Shown here: positions 51,145 to 60,730 of the stretch, one piece after another
How positions within the stretch are numbered: the stretch's first letter is position 1
Layout of the letters: each line of letters begins with the position of its first letter
Assembly: GCF_042676985.1 (NCBI RefSeq)
Contig: NZ_JBHTIK010000015.1
Location: forward strand, 186,001-250,000
Origin: Sphingosinicella xenopeptidilytica
GTDB lineage: Bacteria; Pseudomonadota; Alphaproteobacteria; Sphingomonadales; Sphingomonadaceae
DNA: 64,000 nucleotides
Direction of reading: 5' to 3'
Translations under genes and position numbers: made by a program
The notes under the pieces: model-generated
Told to the model about the DNA's origin: nothing
The model's input: only the letters and a program-made list of their open reading frames with translations
Database searches by the model: none

Positions 51145-51272
51145 CTGCAAGTTTATGCCTGCAATCGCTGAGCCGCCTTTTGTGGAGCGAACCTGACAAA
51201 AAAGTTCGCTCCCGGCGGAAAGAGCCGCTAAATCGGCGGCGGGGCAAACAAACGCCGGGAGACAGTTACCGC

Positions 51273-51914
51273 ATGGGCCGGCCAAAGCAGGCATTGATTT
51301 CGCGCCGCAAGACGCTGGAAGTGGCGCTTCGGATCATCGACGAGGAAGGCCTCGACGCGCTCAGCATCCGCCGCCTCGGCGACGAGCTGAACGTACGCGG
51401 CATCTCGCTCTATCACCATTTCAAGAGCAAGGAGCACATCCTTGTCGGCGTCTGCGAACTGGCGCTTTCGGATGTGCGGACGCCGAGCACGGCGAATGTC
51501 GACTGGCACGACTGGCTGACGCGGAACGCGACCGCCTATTACACGGCGCTGCGCGCGCACCCGAACCTGATCCCGATCCTGATGCGCCGCCATCCGCTGC
51601 GCATCGGGCTCGCCGAGCACAATGCGACCGCGGGTCTGCTCGCGGTGCAGGGTGTTCCGCCCGGCGCGATCATGGCGCTGCTCGACGGCACGGAGTCGCT
51701 CGCGCTCGGCTGCGCCGCCTATGAATCCGCGGTGGAGAGCGACAAGGGCGAGGACGACTGGTCCGCCGCCTATCCCTTCCTCTACCACGTCAGCCGCAAC
51801 CGCGAACTTCCGCAGGCGCGCACGTTCGAGGTGATGGTGCGCGCGGTGGTCGATTCGATCATCGCGGAATACGAGCGTGCGAATGGTGGGAAAGCCGCGG
51901 CTCAGTCCGCGTAG
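51273..51914 (+). CDS. TetR/AcrR family regulator
   Basis: 213-residue transcriptional repressor-type protein. The N-terminal HTH is seen in RRKTLEVALRIIDEEGLDAL, LSIRRLGDELNVRGISLYHH and the TetR signature FKSKEHILVGV. ATG 51273 is preceded by GGGAGACAG. The C-terminal ligand domain has ILMRRHPLRIGLAEHNATAG. Probable local regulator of the catabolic cluster. It is convergent with and slightly overlaps the ECH2 gene. Confidence 0.92.
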   Translation: MGRPKQALISRRKTLEVALRIIDEEGLDALSIRRLGDELNVRGISLYHHFKSKEHILVGVCELALSDVRTPSTANVDWHDWLTRNATAYYTALRAHPNLIPILMRRHPLRIGLAEHNATAGLLAVQGVPPGAIMALLDGTESLALGCAAYESAVESDKGEDDWSAAYPFLYHVSRNRELPQARTFEVMVRAVVDSIIAEYERANGGKAAAQSA

Positions 51915-52666
51915 CTGCCACGCTTGCCTTCGATGAAGGCTGTGCGCCCGGCTGAAGCTTCGCCGAGGATGTTGAGCTCGTAGGTGTAGCTCATCTCGGC
52001 GCGATACAGCGCCATCATTTCGTGCGCCTTCGTGGTGTTGCCGAGCGAGGTCTTGAGGCGGCGCATCGCCTGCGGGCTCTTGCTTGCGACACGCGACGCG
52101 ACGGCGCGCGCTTCCGCCGCGACCGCTTCCGCTGTCTCGACGAGGCGGTAGATCGTGCCGAGCGCATGAAGCTCCTCGGCGAGCACTGGGTCCGCCGTCA
52201 TCATCGCGGCGCGCACGCGCTTTTCCGGCATCAGTTTCAACGCTTGCACCGCGCCTGCGGTCGCGCCGTTGTCGATCTCCGCCATCACGAAGCGTGTGCC
52301 GCGCGATGCGACGATGATGTCCGCCGAGCCCGCGACGAGTGCGCCGACGCCGACGCAATAATTGTGGATGCCTGCGATCACCGGGACGGCGCATTGCAGC
52401 ACGGCGAGGCTCAGCGTCATCGAGCCTGACGACTGGCCGAGGATGCCTTCGAAACCGGGCAGCGCCTCGACCTCCTTCACGTCCCCGCCGCCGCAGAACC
52501 CGCGCCCATCGGCGCGCAGAACGACGGTGCGCACCTCCGCCTCCCCCGCCACGCGGCCCAGCCGGACGGCGAGATCGTGGAGCAGCCCGATGCTGAACGC
52601 ATTGACCGGTGGGCGATCGATGACGATCTCGAGGATGCCGTCCTCGTGCAACTCTTCCCTGAACAT
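51902..52666 (-). CDS. Enoyl-CoA hydratase/isomerase (ECH2)
   Basis: 254-residue crotonase-fold protein: VIDRPPVNAFSIGLLHDLAV, oxyanion segment GRGFCGGGDVKEVEALPG, HNYCVGVGALVAGSADIIVA and the catalytic-loop region AEIDNGATAGAVQALKLM. Distinct from ECH1. It is 44 bp downstream of the flavin oxidoreductase gene and likely in the same operon. Confidence 0.92.
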   Translation of the reverse strand: MFREELHEDGILEIVIDRPPVNAFSIGLLHDLAVRLGRVAGEAEVRTVVLRADGRGFCGGGDVKEVEALPGFEGILGQSSGSMTLSLAVLQCAVPVIAGIHNYCVGVGALVAGSADIIVASRGTRFVMAEIDNGATAGAVQALKLMPEKRVRAAMMTADPVLAEELHALGTIYRLVETAEAVAAEARAVASRVASKSPQAMRRLKTSLGNTTKAHEMMALYRAEMSYTYELNILGEASAGRTAFIEGKRGSYAD

Positions 52667-52710
52667 CGTCTCACTCCATCAGCTTCCGGGCGACGCCGGG
52701 GATTGCAGTT

Positions 52711-54693
52711 TCACGCAGGCACCGGCACCGGCGCAAGCGCCCGTGCCGCAAGATGCCCCTCGCGGATCGCGGTTTGCAGGTTGCGCCCGGCGAGAGCGTC
52801 GCCGATGCGCACGAAATTGACGCCGAGCGCTTCAAGCTCCGCCGCCAGCGCGTGCTGGCCGCCGCGGATCGGCACCCAGACAATCGTATCGGCGGCGAAC
52901 GTCTCCACGCGCCCGCCGAACTGCGGCTGCACGTCGGCGCTCCCCGGACGCGCTGCGACGACCCGGCTGCCGACGCGCAGCGTGAAATCGCCGCGTGCGT
53001 AGAGGCGTTCGAGCGCGGATTGCGTACGCAGTGTCACGTCGATGAGCGGCGCGAACAGCTTGTGGCGCGTCACGAAGGTGACCGCGAGGCCCTGTTCGAG
53101 CAGATGCTCGGCGGCGGCGATCGCCTCGTAGTGGCCGTGCTCGTCGACGACGACCGCGCTCTTTCCCCAGTCCCGCCCGCGTTCACCGAAGAGATCGAGC
53201 GTCGAGACAAGACGCGTTCCCGGCGCGGGTTCGAGCGCGTCGGCGGGAGACTGCACCTGGCGCAGCGGCATGTCGAGATCGGCGCCGACGGCGAGGATCA
53301 CCGTGTCGGCGCCCTCCTCAGCGATGTCGGCGGCATCGAGATAGGTCGACAGCCGCACGTCGACGCCGAGCCTGTACACCTCCTGCTCAAGCCAACCCGC
53401 GATGTCGCCGATCGTGCCCATGCGCGGCGCCGGACGGTAGACGTTGGTGAGGCCGCCAAGCGTCGGCATCGCCTCAGCGAGCGTGACCTTGTGCCCCGCC
53501 GTGGCAGCGATGCGCGCGGCTTCGAGCCCACCGGGACCACCGCCGACGATGAGTACGCGCTGCAGCCGTTCGGCGGGCGTGATCCTGCGTTCGGCGAGCC
53601 GGCCCTCCTCCCCTGCCGCCGTGTTGACGACGCAGCCGAGCCTGCCGAATGTCGCAGCGCGGCCGATGCAGCCCTGATTGCAGGCGATGCACGGGCGTAC
53701 GCGCTCGGGGTGCCCGGCGGCGGATTTCGCGACAATCTCGGGATCGGCGATGTGCGCGCGCACCATCGAGATCAGATCGGCCTCGCCCTCGCGCAGCACC
53801 TGCTCGACCTCTTCGAGCGTGCGGAAACGCCCGTTGAGCAGTCTCGGCAGGCCGAAATCGGCGACCGGAGGCGCCGTGTAGGGAATCTGGAAACCCGTGG
53901 GCGCGTCCATGCCGCCCACCTGCCGCTGGAGCGCATAGTAATCGCCCCACGACATGTTGACGTAGTCGATCAACCCCTCGTCGCGGAGCCGTGCGGCGAC
54001 CGTCGCCACGTCCGCCATCGCGAGGATACGCGGATCGGCGCTGTCGCTGAGCCGCACGCCGACGGCAAAGCCCGGCGACACGGCATCGCGCACCGCGCCG
54101 AGCACCTCGCGCAGCAGGCGCATCCGGCCTTCGAGGTCGCCGCCGTATTCGTCCTCGCGTTGGTTGTGGACGGGCGAGAGGAACTGCGCGAGCAGGTAGC
54201 CGTGCCCGCCGTGTATCTCGACACCGTCGAGCCCGCCCACCTCGCAGCGGCGCGCGGCGGCGGCATAGGCCGTGATGATTTCGGCAATCTGGCGTCGGGT
54301 GAGCGGGCGCGGCGCGATGCCGGCGATGTGGCTGGGCACCGTACCCGGCGCGAGCGGCGGCGCACCATCCGGCTGCGGATAGATGTGGCCGCCGTGCCAG
54401 AGCTGCTGGAACACGCGCATCCCCGTGGGCGCCATCGCGGCGGCGAGCGCGCGGTAGCCATCAATGATCGAATCGTCGAGATTGGCGAGCGACAGCACCG
54501 ACGAGGGATGCACCCCCGCCGCCTCCAGAATGGTGAGGCCGACCCCGCCTTCGGCACGCGCAAGGTGATAGGCGATGAGTTCGGGCGTGATGCCACCGCC
54601 GCGCGCCATCATCGTGGCGTGCGCGGTGCGGGCGATGCGATTCTTCACTTCGACACCGCCGATGGCGATCGGGCTCAGCGCGCGCTGGTACAT
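52711..54693 (-). CDS. FadH/BaiH-type NADH:flavin oxidoreductase (2,4-dienoyl-CoA reductase-like)
   Basis: 660-residue iron-sulfur flavoenzyme. An N-terminal FMN-binding TIM barrel (VEIHGGHGYLLAQFLSPVHN, LEGRMRLLREVLGAVRDAV) is followed by a 4Fe-4S site CIACNQGCIGRAATFGRLGC with its spaced cysteines, then FAD (VLIVGGGPGGLEAARIAA) and NAD-binding halves (VVDEHGHYEAIAAAEHLLEQ). The family reduces C=C bonds in enoyl or dienoyl-CoA compounds, including steroid and bile-acid substrates for BaiCD/BaiH. Divergent from the CoA-transferase with a palindrome between. Confidence 0.92.
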   Translation of the reverse strand: MYQRALSPIAIGGVEVKNRIARTAHATMMARGGGITPELIAYHLARAEGGVGLTILEAAGVHPSSVLSLANLDDSIIDGYRALAAAMAPTGMRVFQQLWHGGHIYPQPDGAPPLAPGTVPSHIAGIAPRPLTRRQIAEIITAYAAAARRCEVGGLDGVEIHGGHGYLLAQFLSPVHNQREDEYGGDLEGRMRLLREVLGAVRDAVSPGFAVGVRLSDSADPRILAMADVATVAARLRDEGLIDYVNMSWGDYYALQRQVGGMDAPTGFQIPYTAPPVADFGLPRLLNGRFRTLEEVEQVLREGEADLISMVRAHIADPEIVAKSAAGHPERVRPCIACNQGCIGRAATFGRLGCVVNTAAGEEGRLAERRITPAERLQRVLIVGGGPGGLEAARIAATAGHKVTLAEAMPTLGGLTNVYRPAPRMGTIGDIAGWLEQEVYRLGVDVRLSTYLDAADIAEEGADTVILAVGADLDMPLRQVQSPADALEPAPGTRLVSTLDLFGERGRDWGKSAVVVDEHGHYEAIAAAEHLLEQGLAVTFVTRHKLFAPLIDVTLRTQSALERLYARGDFTLRVGSRVVAARPGSADVQPQFGGRVETFAADTIVWVPIRGGQHALAAELEALGVNFVRIGDALAGRNLQTAIREGHLAARALAPVPVPA

Positions 54694-54723
54694 GCCATCC
54701 CTCCCCGTCGTTTACATTTATAT

Positions 54724-54736
54724 CTAACATCGTTAG
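54724..54736. promoter_or_regulatory. Palindrome CTAAC-ATC-GTTAG in a divergent promoter
   Basis: CTAACATCGTTAG lies between the oxidoreductase (start 54693) and CoA-transferase (start 54770/54776) genes. It recurs in part at 60130-60154 (CTAACA/TGTTAG) and 61371-61379 (CATCGTTAG). Candidate operator for the TetR protein. Confidence 0.6.
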
Positions 54737-54769
54737 CTATTCAACGGTCGCGAAGACAAATCAAGAGGA

Positions 54770-56002
54770 ATGGGGATGGCAGTGGCGACACGCGGTGTGT
54801 TGGACGGGCTCAGGATTCTGGAAATCGGACACTTCGTGGCGGCACCGTTCGCAACGCGCCTGCTCGCCGACCTCGGCGCCGATGTCATCAAGGTGGAACC
54901 GCTCGCGGGAGACCCTGCCCGGCAATGGGGCGAGCAGGTGGACGGGCATTCGCTCTGGTGGTCCATCCACGGCCGCAACAAGCGCGTGATCTCGCTCGAT
55001 CTCAAGCACCCGCGTGCCCGTGATATCGTGCTCGGGCTTGTCCGCCACACCGATGCGCTGATCGAGAATTTCCGGCCCGGCCAGCTCGCGAAGCTCGGCC
55101 TCGGCGCCGACGTGCTGCGCGGCGCCCGCCCCGATCTCGTGATCGCGCATATCTCCGGCTATGGCCAGACCGGCCCCTACCGCGACCGCGCCGCGTTCGG
55201 CGTGATCGGCGAGGCGATCGGCGGTCTCCGCCACCTCACCGACCATCCGCCCGGCACCAGCGACCTGCCGCCAGTGCGTGTCGGCGTCAGCGTCGGGGAT
55301 TCGGTTTCGGGGCTCTATGCGGTGATCGGCGTGCTCGGCGCGCTCTGGCAGCGCGACCGCGCGAAGGGCGACGGCAAGGGGCGAACCATCGACGTGGCGC
55401 TCACCGAAAGCATCCTCAGCCTCATGGAAGGAATGCTCCCCGAATACGGCGCCCTCGGCAAGGTGAAGCAGCCCGCAGGCGGCGGCATCGCCACCGCCGC
55501 GCCCACAAACGCCTACCCCACCGCAGACGGCGCATGGATCCTCATAGCCGCCAATTCGGAGCCGCTGTTCGCCCGGCTGATGCAGCTCATCGGGCGCCCC
55601 GAGCTGATCGGCGTGCCGGAATACGCGGGCAATCAGCAACGCGTCGCCAATGTCGCTGCGCTCGATGCGCTGATCGGCGCGTGGACGCGCACGTATCCGG
55701 TGGATGCGCTCGTGCAGATGCTGGAGGATGCCGACATCCCCAGCTCCAAGGTCTACACTGCAGCCGATATCGCCGCCGATCCGCAGTATCGGGCGCGCGG
55801 CATGGTGCGGGATATCGTGGACCCGAATTTCGCTGCGCCGGTGCTGCATACGGGCGTCGTGCCGCACGTTGTGGAAGCCCCCGGCGGCGTGCGCTGGGCG
55901 GGGCCGGCTGTCGGCGCACATACCGACGCAGTGCTTGGCGAACTGCTTGGGCTCGATCCCGCCGCGCTTGCGGAATTATACGCCGAACGTGTGATCGGCT
56001 GA
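54770..56002 (+). CDS. CaiB/BaiF family CoA-transferase
   Basis: Type III CoA-transferase of about 410 residues that moves CoA between carboxylic acids. Motifs: GLRILEIGHFVAAPFATRLL, ADLGADVIKVEPLAGDPARQ, NKRVISLDLKHPRARDIVL, HISGYGQTGPYRDRAAFGV and VGVSVGDSVSGLYAVIGVLG with the catalytic Asp of GDSVSG. ATG 54770 or 54776; AGAGG is better spaced for the latter. Divergent from the flavin oxidoreductase. Confidence 0.94.
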   Translation: MGMAVATRGVLDGLRILEIGHFVAAPFATRLLADLGADVIKVEPLAGDPARQWGEQVDGHSLWWSIHGRNKRVISLDLKHPRARDIVLGLVRHTDALIENFRPGQLAKLGLGADVLRGARPDLVIAHISGYGQTGPYRDRAAFGVIGEAIGGLRHLTDHPPGTSDLPPVRVGVSVGDSVSGLYAVIGVLGALWQRDRAKGDGKGRTIDVALTESILSLMEGMLPEYGALGKVKQPAGGGIATAAPTNAYPTADGAWILIAANSEPLFARLMQLIGRPELIGVPEYAGNQQRVANVAALDALIGAWTRTYPVDALVQMLEDADIPSSKVYTAADIAADPQYRARGMVRDIVDPNFAAPVLHTGVVPHVVEAPGGVRWAGPAVGAHTDAVLGELLGLDPAALAELYAERVIG

Positions 56003-56016
56003 TCAGGAAAGCGAAC

Positions 56017-56040
56017 CGGGCGGACCCGAAGGCCCGCCCG
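56017..56040. terminator. Hairpin between convergent genes
   Basis: CGGGCGG and CCGCCCG pair around ACCCGAAGGC between the CoA-transferase stop (56002) and the receptor stop (56049). It lacks a long T tract, so a bidirectional terminator is only probable. Confidence 0.55.
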
Positions 56041-56048
56041 TCGCGATC

Positions 56049-58172
56049 TTAGAACTGGTACCCGAGCCGGACACCGTAGACGCGGGGCTCATCCGCCGCG
56101 CGGCGATCGGCCTGCACCGCGGCGGACACGTTGCGGAAGCGCACCTCGTCCGTCAGGTTACGTGCCCACGCCGTCACCGAAATCCGGTCGCCCGGGAAAT
56201 TGTAGGTAAGGTTCGCGTTGATGACGAGGTGCTCTTTTTCCTCGAGACGGTTGCCCACGTCCCAATAGAACGAGGTCGAGTAATAAGCGTTCGCGGACGG
56301 CACGATGCTGGCGCCGTTCCCGAGTTCATGGCGGTAGCTGACCGCCGCGTTGAACGTGAATTCCGGCGAGCGCACGTTTTTGTTGCCGGTCACGTCGCGG
56401 ATCACCGACTGGTTGCGCCCGTCCCCGCCCAAAACCGGGATGAAGATCTGCGCGTTCGGGAACTTGGAGAATTCCGCGTCGAGATACGAAGCTGACAGGC
56501 GCACATCGAGCCCCTGCGACGGACGCAGCGCGAATTCGACATCGAAGCCCTTCGTTTCCACCTCTGCCGCGTTCGCCACCAGGATCAGGTTGGTCGCAGG
56601 ATTGAGCGCCTGCACCTGAAGATCCTTGATGTCGTAGCGGAACGCCGAAACGTTGAGCGTTGCGAGCGCCCCGAGGCGCGTCTTCACGCCGATCTCGTAC
56701 GCATCCACGGTTTCAGGATCGACGGCGACGGTGGAGAGGCCGTTCGCGTTGAACGTGCCGCTCTTGAAGCCCTGCGAGAAGCTGGCATAGGCCATGAAAT
56801 CCCGGCTCGGGTGATAGGCGAGCACGACGCGCGGCGTCACGGAATCCCAGGATTTGTTCGCGTTGTTGACCGCCGGATTGCCGTTGATCTGCCCGTCGTA
56901 ATGCTTCTTTTCGTAGCTGTAGCGGAGGCCGCCGGTGATCTCGAAATCGCCGAGCGCGTAGGTGGCATCCGCGAAAGCCGCGAGGGCTTCCGTCACCTGC
57001 TGCGCGGTGATGACCGTCGTTGCCGTTGCCGATTGCACGCGCAGCGGATCGTACTTTGCTTCCTGACGCAGATAGAAACCGCCGAGCACCCACGTGAATG
57101 GGCCATCGCCGCTGGAATTCAGCTGCAGTTCCTGCGTGAAGTTGGTGCCGCTCTCGGTATTGCCGATCTGGCTGAGCAGCGCGGGCGTTGTATCGGAATC
57201 GTAGTTGATGGATTCGGTGTAGAACCAGCGATGTGCCGTGGTCGATGTGAGGCTGACCGCACCCAGATCCCACTTGATCCGCGCCGACAGGCCTTCCTGC
57301 TCCGCAAGATAGCGGACATCGCCATTGCCGATGAAATCATACGGGCCGGACGGCAGCAGGCCGCCGGGCAAATAGCCCTGATAGCCGCTGATCGGCTGGA
57401 CGAGGATCGGGCTCGCATCATCCGTGCGCATCAGGTCGCCCGAGATGGTGATCGACAGGTTTTCAGAGGCATTGAACAGCGCCGCACCGCGCAGCGTCCA
57501 GCGCTCGCTTTCACCGATCTTGCCGCCTGCGAAGCTGTTGGTGAACCACGGATCGTGGCTGTCGTAGTTGCCCGCGAGCGAGACCGCGAACTGATCGCTG
57601 ATCGGCCCGGTGATGAAGCCCTGCGCGGAGACGGCATTGTAGTTGCCGTAGCCGAGCTGGAAGCGCCCTTCCGGATTGAACTGGGGCTGGCGCGTCGTGA
57701 TGATGATCGCGCCGGTGTTGGCGTTGCGACCGAACAGTGTGCCTTGCGGGCCCTTCAGCACCTCGACCGACTGCACGTTCGCAAGCTCGTAGAGCTGGCC
57801 GTTCACGGTCGGCATGTAGACGCCGTCGATGTAGGTCGCCGCGCTGCCCTGCTCACCGAGGTTGGTGACCGTGGAGCCGACACCGCGAATGAACGGCTGC
57901 ACATAGCCGCCGCTTTCCGTGATCGTCATGCCGGTCACTGCCTGCGCGAGATCGTGCGTGGAGGTGATGCCCTGCTCTTCCATCTGCTTCGAGGTGATGG
58001 CGGTGACGGCGATCGGCACGTCCTGCAGGCGCTGCTCGCGGCGCTGCGCGGTGACGATGATCTCCTCGACCTGCGCGGTCTCCGCCGCCTCCTGTGCGGA
58101 AGCCGCGGACACGCCGAGGCCTGCGACAAGCGCAACCGCAGCCGTCGACACATAGAAACAGGATTTCTTCAT
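56049..58172 (-). CDS. TonB-dependent outer-membrane receptor
   Basis: 707-residue receptor. Signal peptide (VSTAAVALVAGLGVSAASA) followed by a VEEIIVTAQRREQRLQDVPI TonB-box-like start of the plug. Plug elements include GVYMPTVNGQLYELANVQSV and EVLKGPQGTLFGRNANTGAI. The beta-barrel ends in the aromatic residue F (GVRLGYQF). It probably imports the cluster's substrate across the outer membrane, as in sphingomonad degraders (inference). The upstream region 58173-58379 is AT-rich and holds the promoter. Confidence 0.94.
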   Translation of the reverse strand: MKKSCFYVSTAAVALVAGLGVSAASAQEAAETAQVEEIIVTAQRREQRLQDVPIAVTAITSKQMEEQGITSTHDLAQAVTGMTITESGGYVQPFIRGVGSTVTNLGEQGSAATYIDGVYMPTVNGQLYELANVQSVEVLKGPQGTLFGRNANTGAIIITTRQPQFNPEGRFQLGYGNYNAVSAQGFITGPISDQFAVSLAGNYDSHDPWFTNSFAGGKIGESERWTLRGAALFNASENLSITISGDLMRTDDASPILVQPISGYQGYLPGGLLPSGPYDFIGNGDVRYLAEQEGLSARIKWDLGAVSLTSTTAHRWFYTESINYDSDTTPALLSQIGNTESGTNFTQELQLNSSGDGPFTWVLGGFYLRQEAKYDPLRVQSATATTVITAQQVTEALAAFADATYALGDFEITGGLRYSYEKKHYDGQINGNPAVNNANKSWDSVTPRVVLAYHPSRDFMAYASFSQGFKSGTFNANGLSTVAVDPETVDAYEIGVKTRLGALATLNVSAFRYDIKDLQVQALNPATNLILVANAAEVETKGFDVEFALRPSQGLDVRLSASYLDAEFSKFPNAQIFIPVLGGDGRNQSVIRDVTGNKNVRSPEFTFNAAVSYRHELGNGASIVPSANAYYSTSFYWDVGNRLEEKEHLVINANLTYNFPGDRISVTAWARNLTDEVRFRNVSAAVQADRRAADEPRVYGVRLGYQF

Positions 58173-58352
58173 GGATTTTTCTCCCCACACCAATCGTTAT
58201 TTGCAGCGGATCGCTGAGCGATTCCTTGGCTTTTGCAGCGCCTCATGGGGACGCTTTGAAATTTAAACTAATGGTGCTTTGTTTTTGTGTCAATCAAACT
58301 TGTGTAATTGCAAATTACGCGCAGATTTTCGTTTTATATCGCTGTACGATAG
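58173..58352. other. Promoter region of the TonB receptor gene
   Basis: AT-rich stretch between the receptor start and the MFS terminator. It contains ATCGTTAT at 58193-58200, similar to half-sites elsewhere in the cluster. No gene is seen. Confidence 0.45.
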
Positions 58353-58380
58353 AGTGATAAAACGCGGTTTACACCGCGTT
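58353..58380 (-). terminator. Rho-independent terminator after the MFS gene
   Basis: On the minus strand AACGCGGT and ACCGCGTT, separated by GTAA, form a perfect 8-bp stem followed by TTTATC, immediately after the MFS stop. Confidence 0.75.
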
Positions 58381-59717
58381 CAGGCAGCGTCCACTGCGGC
58401 CATGCGCGCGTGGAATGCGCGGCGGGAACGGAGCGCGACAGGGATGATGATCGCAGCCATCACGGCCTCGACAATCACCACCGCGACACCAAGCCCGCGC
58501 GCGCCCGAAAGCGAGTCGCTGAGGAGCCCGACGGCTGTGGGCCCAATCCCCAGTCCGCACAGCGTGTAGGTCATCATGTTGAACGAGGCCGCCACACCGC
58601 GAAACCGGTCGGGCGTCAGCATCTGCATTCCCACGTAAAGCGATGGCAGCACCAGCGTGGAATTGAAGATGAACAGCACCAGCGCCAGCGTGGCAAGCGG
58701 CACGCCGGGTGCCGCGACAAGGCCAGCCGCCGTCGTCAGCGAAATCACAGCGCCGAGGGCCATAACGAGCAGCGGCGCGCCCGGAACGCCGCGCGCGCGC
58801 AGCCGATCCAGCAGCACGCCGCCCGCGATCGTGCCCATCGGTCCCGCGACGATCCCGATAATGCCGATGAGCTGTCCCGCCTCCGCCGTCGTGAACCCCT
58901 GGAGACGCACGAGCAGGCTCGCCGACCAGCTGGTGAGCGCATAGCCCGTTGTCGCCGTGCAGCTGCCGACGACGAGGAACGGCGCATACGCCCGCATATT
59001 CCCGAGCAGGTAGCCGACACCTTCGCGAAGGCTGGCGAGTTGCCCGCGCCAGGCGGACTCAACGGCGTGCGCGCGCGGCGGCTCGCGCATCCACAGGAAT
59101 AAGAGGAGCACGGGGATGGCGGCGACACCCGCAACGAAAAACAAGGCCTGCCACGGAACGAGCGGATCGAGCCCCGGCAGCGCAAGCCCGCCTGCCGCCT
59201 GCACCCCGGCAAGCACCGCGCCGCCGCCAAGGAATGCGAATCCGTAGCCGAAGTTCGCGCCGAGCCCGAAGATCGCCGTGCCGCGCGCGAGCTGCGCCGG
59301 CGGGAAATAGGCGGCGAGAAGCGACATGCCGGCGGGCACCAGGCACGCCTCCCCCAGCCCCACGAGAATGCGCGCGGCGAACAGGGTTTCGAAGGACGTG
59401 GCGAAAGCCGCGCCCACCGTCGCCATGCTCCAGAGCGCGAGGCCGAGCATGATGAGATTGCGGCGATTGACGACATCGGCGACGCAGCCGAGCGGCACGG
59501 CGAACCCGCAATAGAGAATAGCGAAACCCGTACCTTGCAGCAGCCCGAGCTGCGTGTCTGAAAGCTCCATCGCCGCGCGCACCGGCTCGGTGACGAGCAC
59601 CATGATGAAGCGGTCGATGACGGCGATGGTGTGCGCCGCGCAGAGCACTGCCGCGACATACCATTTGTGGGCGCCGCTGCGGTGCGCGAAGTCGCCGGCG
59701 GCGGCCACGCTCGCCAT
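58380..59717 (-). CDS. MFS transporter
   Basis: 445-residue major-facilitator permease with about twelve hydrophobic segments. The first helix pair carries GTGFAILYCGFAVPLGCVAD and the MFS loop motif VADVVNRRNLIMLGLALWSM. The motif-like GEACLVPAGMSLLAAYFPPA follows. ATG 59717 is just after the stop of the small hydrolase gene, so it is coupled to it; the longer frame upstream is antisense. Likely inner-membrane carrier for the substrate; no specificity can be read. Confidence 0.9.
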   Translation of the reverse strand: MASVAAAGDFAHRSGAHKWYVAAVLCAAHTIAVIDRFIMVLVTEPVRAAMELSDTQLGLLQGTGFAILYCGFAVPLGCVADVVNRRNLIMLGLALWSMATVGAAFATSFETLFAARILVGLGEACLVPAGMSLLAAYFPPAQLARGTAIFGLGANFGYGFAFLGGGAVLAGVQAAGGLALPGLDPLVPWQALFFVAGVAAIPVLLLFLWMREPPRAHAVESAWRGQLASLREGVGYLLGNMRAYAPFLVVGSCTATTGYALTSWSASLLVRLQGFTTAEAGQLIGIIGIVAGPMGTIAGGVLLDRLRARGVPGAPLLVMALGAVISLTTAAGLVAAPGVPLATLALVLFIFNSTLVLPSLYVGMQMLTPDRFRGVAASFNMMTYTLCGLGIGPTAVGLLSDSLSGARGLGVAVVIVEAVMAAIIIPVALRSRRAFHARMAAVDAA

Positions 59718-59719
59718 GC

Positions 59720-60082
59720 TCAGCGCGGCTCCGGCTTCATCGCGCCCATGTCGAAATAGTCCCGCCAGTGCGTGATGAGGCCGTTTTCGACCTCGAACGT
59801 GCCCATTACGGGAATGGTGATGCGGTCCGTGCCGCGCACGAAGCGATCGATGCGCTCGGTAAGCACGACATTGCCCTTGGCGACGATGTTGAGGACGATC
59901 CATTCTGCGGAATCGACCGGCCATGACGCGAGATAGGCGCGCACAGCCTCCCGACCCGTGACCGGCTTCAGCGGCATGTTGTGATAGACGATCCCGTCCG
60001 CCATCAGGCCATAGATCGCGTCCTCGTCGAGCCGGTTCCACGCATCGACAAAGGTCAGCACCGTCTCTTCGGCGGTCATCAC
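59720..60082 (-). CDS. Limonene-1,2-epoxide hydrolase-like protein (NTF2/SnoaL fold)
   Basis: 120-residue NTF2-fold protein. AEETVLTFVDAWNRLDEDAI, IVYHNMPLKPVTGREAVRAY, TERIDRFVRGTDRITIPVMG and HWRDYFDMGAM match the limonene epoxide hydrolase family, with Asp-Arg-Asp-type active residues in ERIDRF and WRDYFD. It suggests an epoxide or cyclic alkene intermediate. First gene of the pair with the MFS carrier, and divergent from the SnoaL gene. Confidence 0.85.
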   Translation of the reverse strand: MMTAEETVLTFVDAWNRLDEDAIYGLMADGIVYHNMPLKPVTGREAVRAYLASWPVDSAEWIVLNIVAKGNVVLTERIDRFVRGTDRITIPVMGTFEVENGLITHWRDYFDMGAMKPEPR

Positions 60083-60129
60083 CTTCTCCCGCAGATCGTT
60101 ATACGTGCGTCTGTCCGCGCACTTGTTTT

Positions 60130-60154
60130 CCTAACATTGATAGATATTGTTAGG
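60130..60154. promoter_or_regulatory. Palindrome CCTAACA/TGTTAGG in a divergent promoter
   Basis: Perfect 7-bp arms CCTAACA and TGTTAGG with an 11-bp spacer lie between the epoxide-hydrolase-like (start 60082) and SnoaL (start 60194) genes. It matches the palindrome at 54724. Confidence 0.6.
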
Positions 60155-60193
60155 CAGGAAGCTGCGCGAGGGCAAGCGCGAAAGGGAGAAAGC

Positions 60194-60730
60194 ATGGCCG
60201 ACACGTCTGAGGCGATCCGCATAATCACCGAAAAGGCGGCCATCACCGACGTGCTGCATCGCTATTGCCGCGCCGTCGATCGCCGCGACGCCGATCTGCT
60301 GCGCCGCGTCTATTGGCCGGACGCGATCGACGACCACGCCGTGTTCAAGGGAAACGTCGAGGAGTTCATCGCCTACAGCTTCCCGTTCCTTGAAGGCGTG
60401 ATGACGCAGCACACGATCACCAACATCATGATCGACCTGACAGGGCCGGATGAGGCGTTCTCCGAATGCTACTTCTCCGGCTTTCACGATTTACCGGCAA
60501 AGGACGGCGAACGGCTGGAGCGCACCGTCGGCGGACGCTACCTCGACCTCCACGAGCGTCGCGGCGATGAATGGCGCATCAAGAGCCGCACGCTCGCGAT
60601 CGATTGGTACAACGAGCGCCCCGGCAATTCAGTGTGGGACAGTGGCCGCTACGCGAACCTCCCCCACCGCGGCGGCGCGAAACCCGATGACCCGCTCTAC
60701 CGCCTGCACCCGTGGGGCACGAAGCTCTAG
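60194..60730 (+). CDS. SnoaL-like dehydratase/isomerase (BaiE-like)
   Basis: 178-residue NTF2-fold protein. ATG 60194 follows GGGAGAAAG. Candidate active-site residues are Tyr24 and Asp29 in YCRAVDRRDADL, His73 in MTQHTITN and Arg132 in SRTLAIDW. From memory, BaiE uses a similar Tyr/Asp/His/Arg set (30/35/83/146), and the spacing here is close. A steroid-type dehydratase or isomerase is possible but many SnoaL proteins share this pattern. It converges on the CMD gene, overlapping by 4 bp. Confidence 0.82.
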   Translation: MADTSEAIRIITEKAAITDVLHRYCRAVDRRDADLLRRVYWPDAIDDHAVFKGNVEEFIAYSFPFLEGVMTQHTITNIMIDLTGPDEAFSECYFSGFHDLPAKDGERLERTVGGRYLDLHERRGDEWRIKSRTLAIDWYNERPGNSVWDSGRYANLPHRGGAKPDDPLYRLHPWGTKL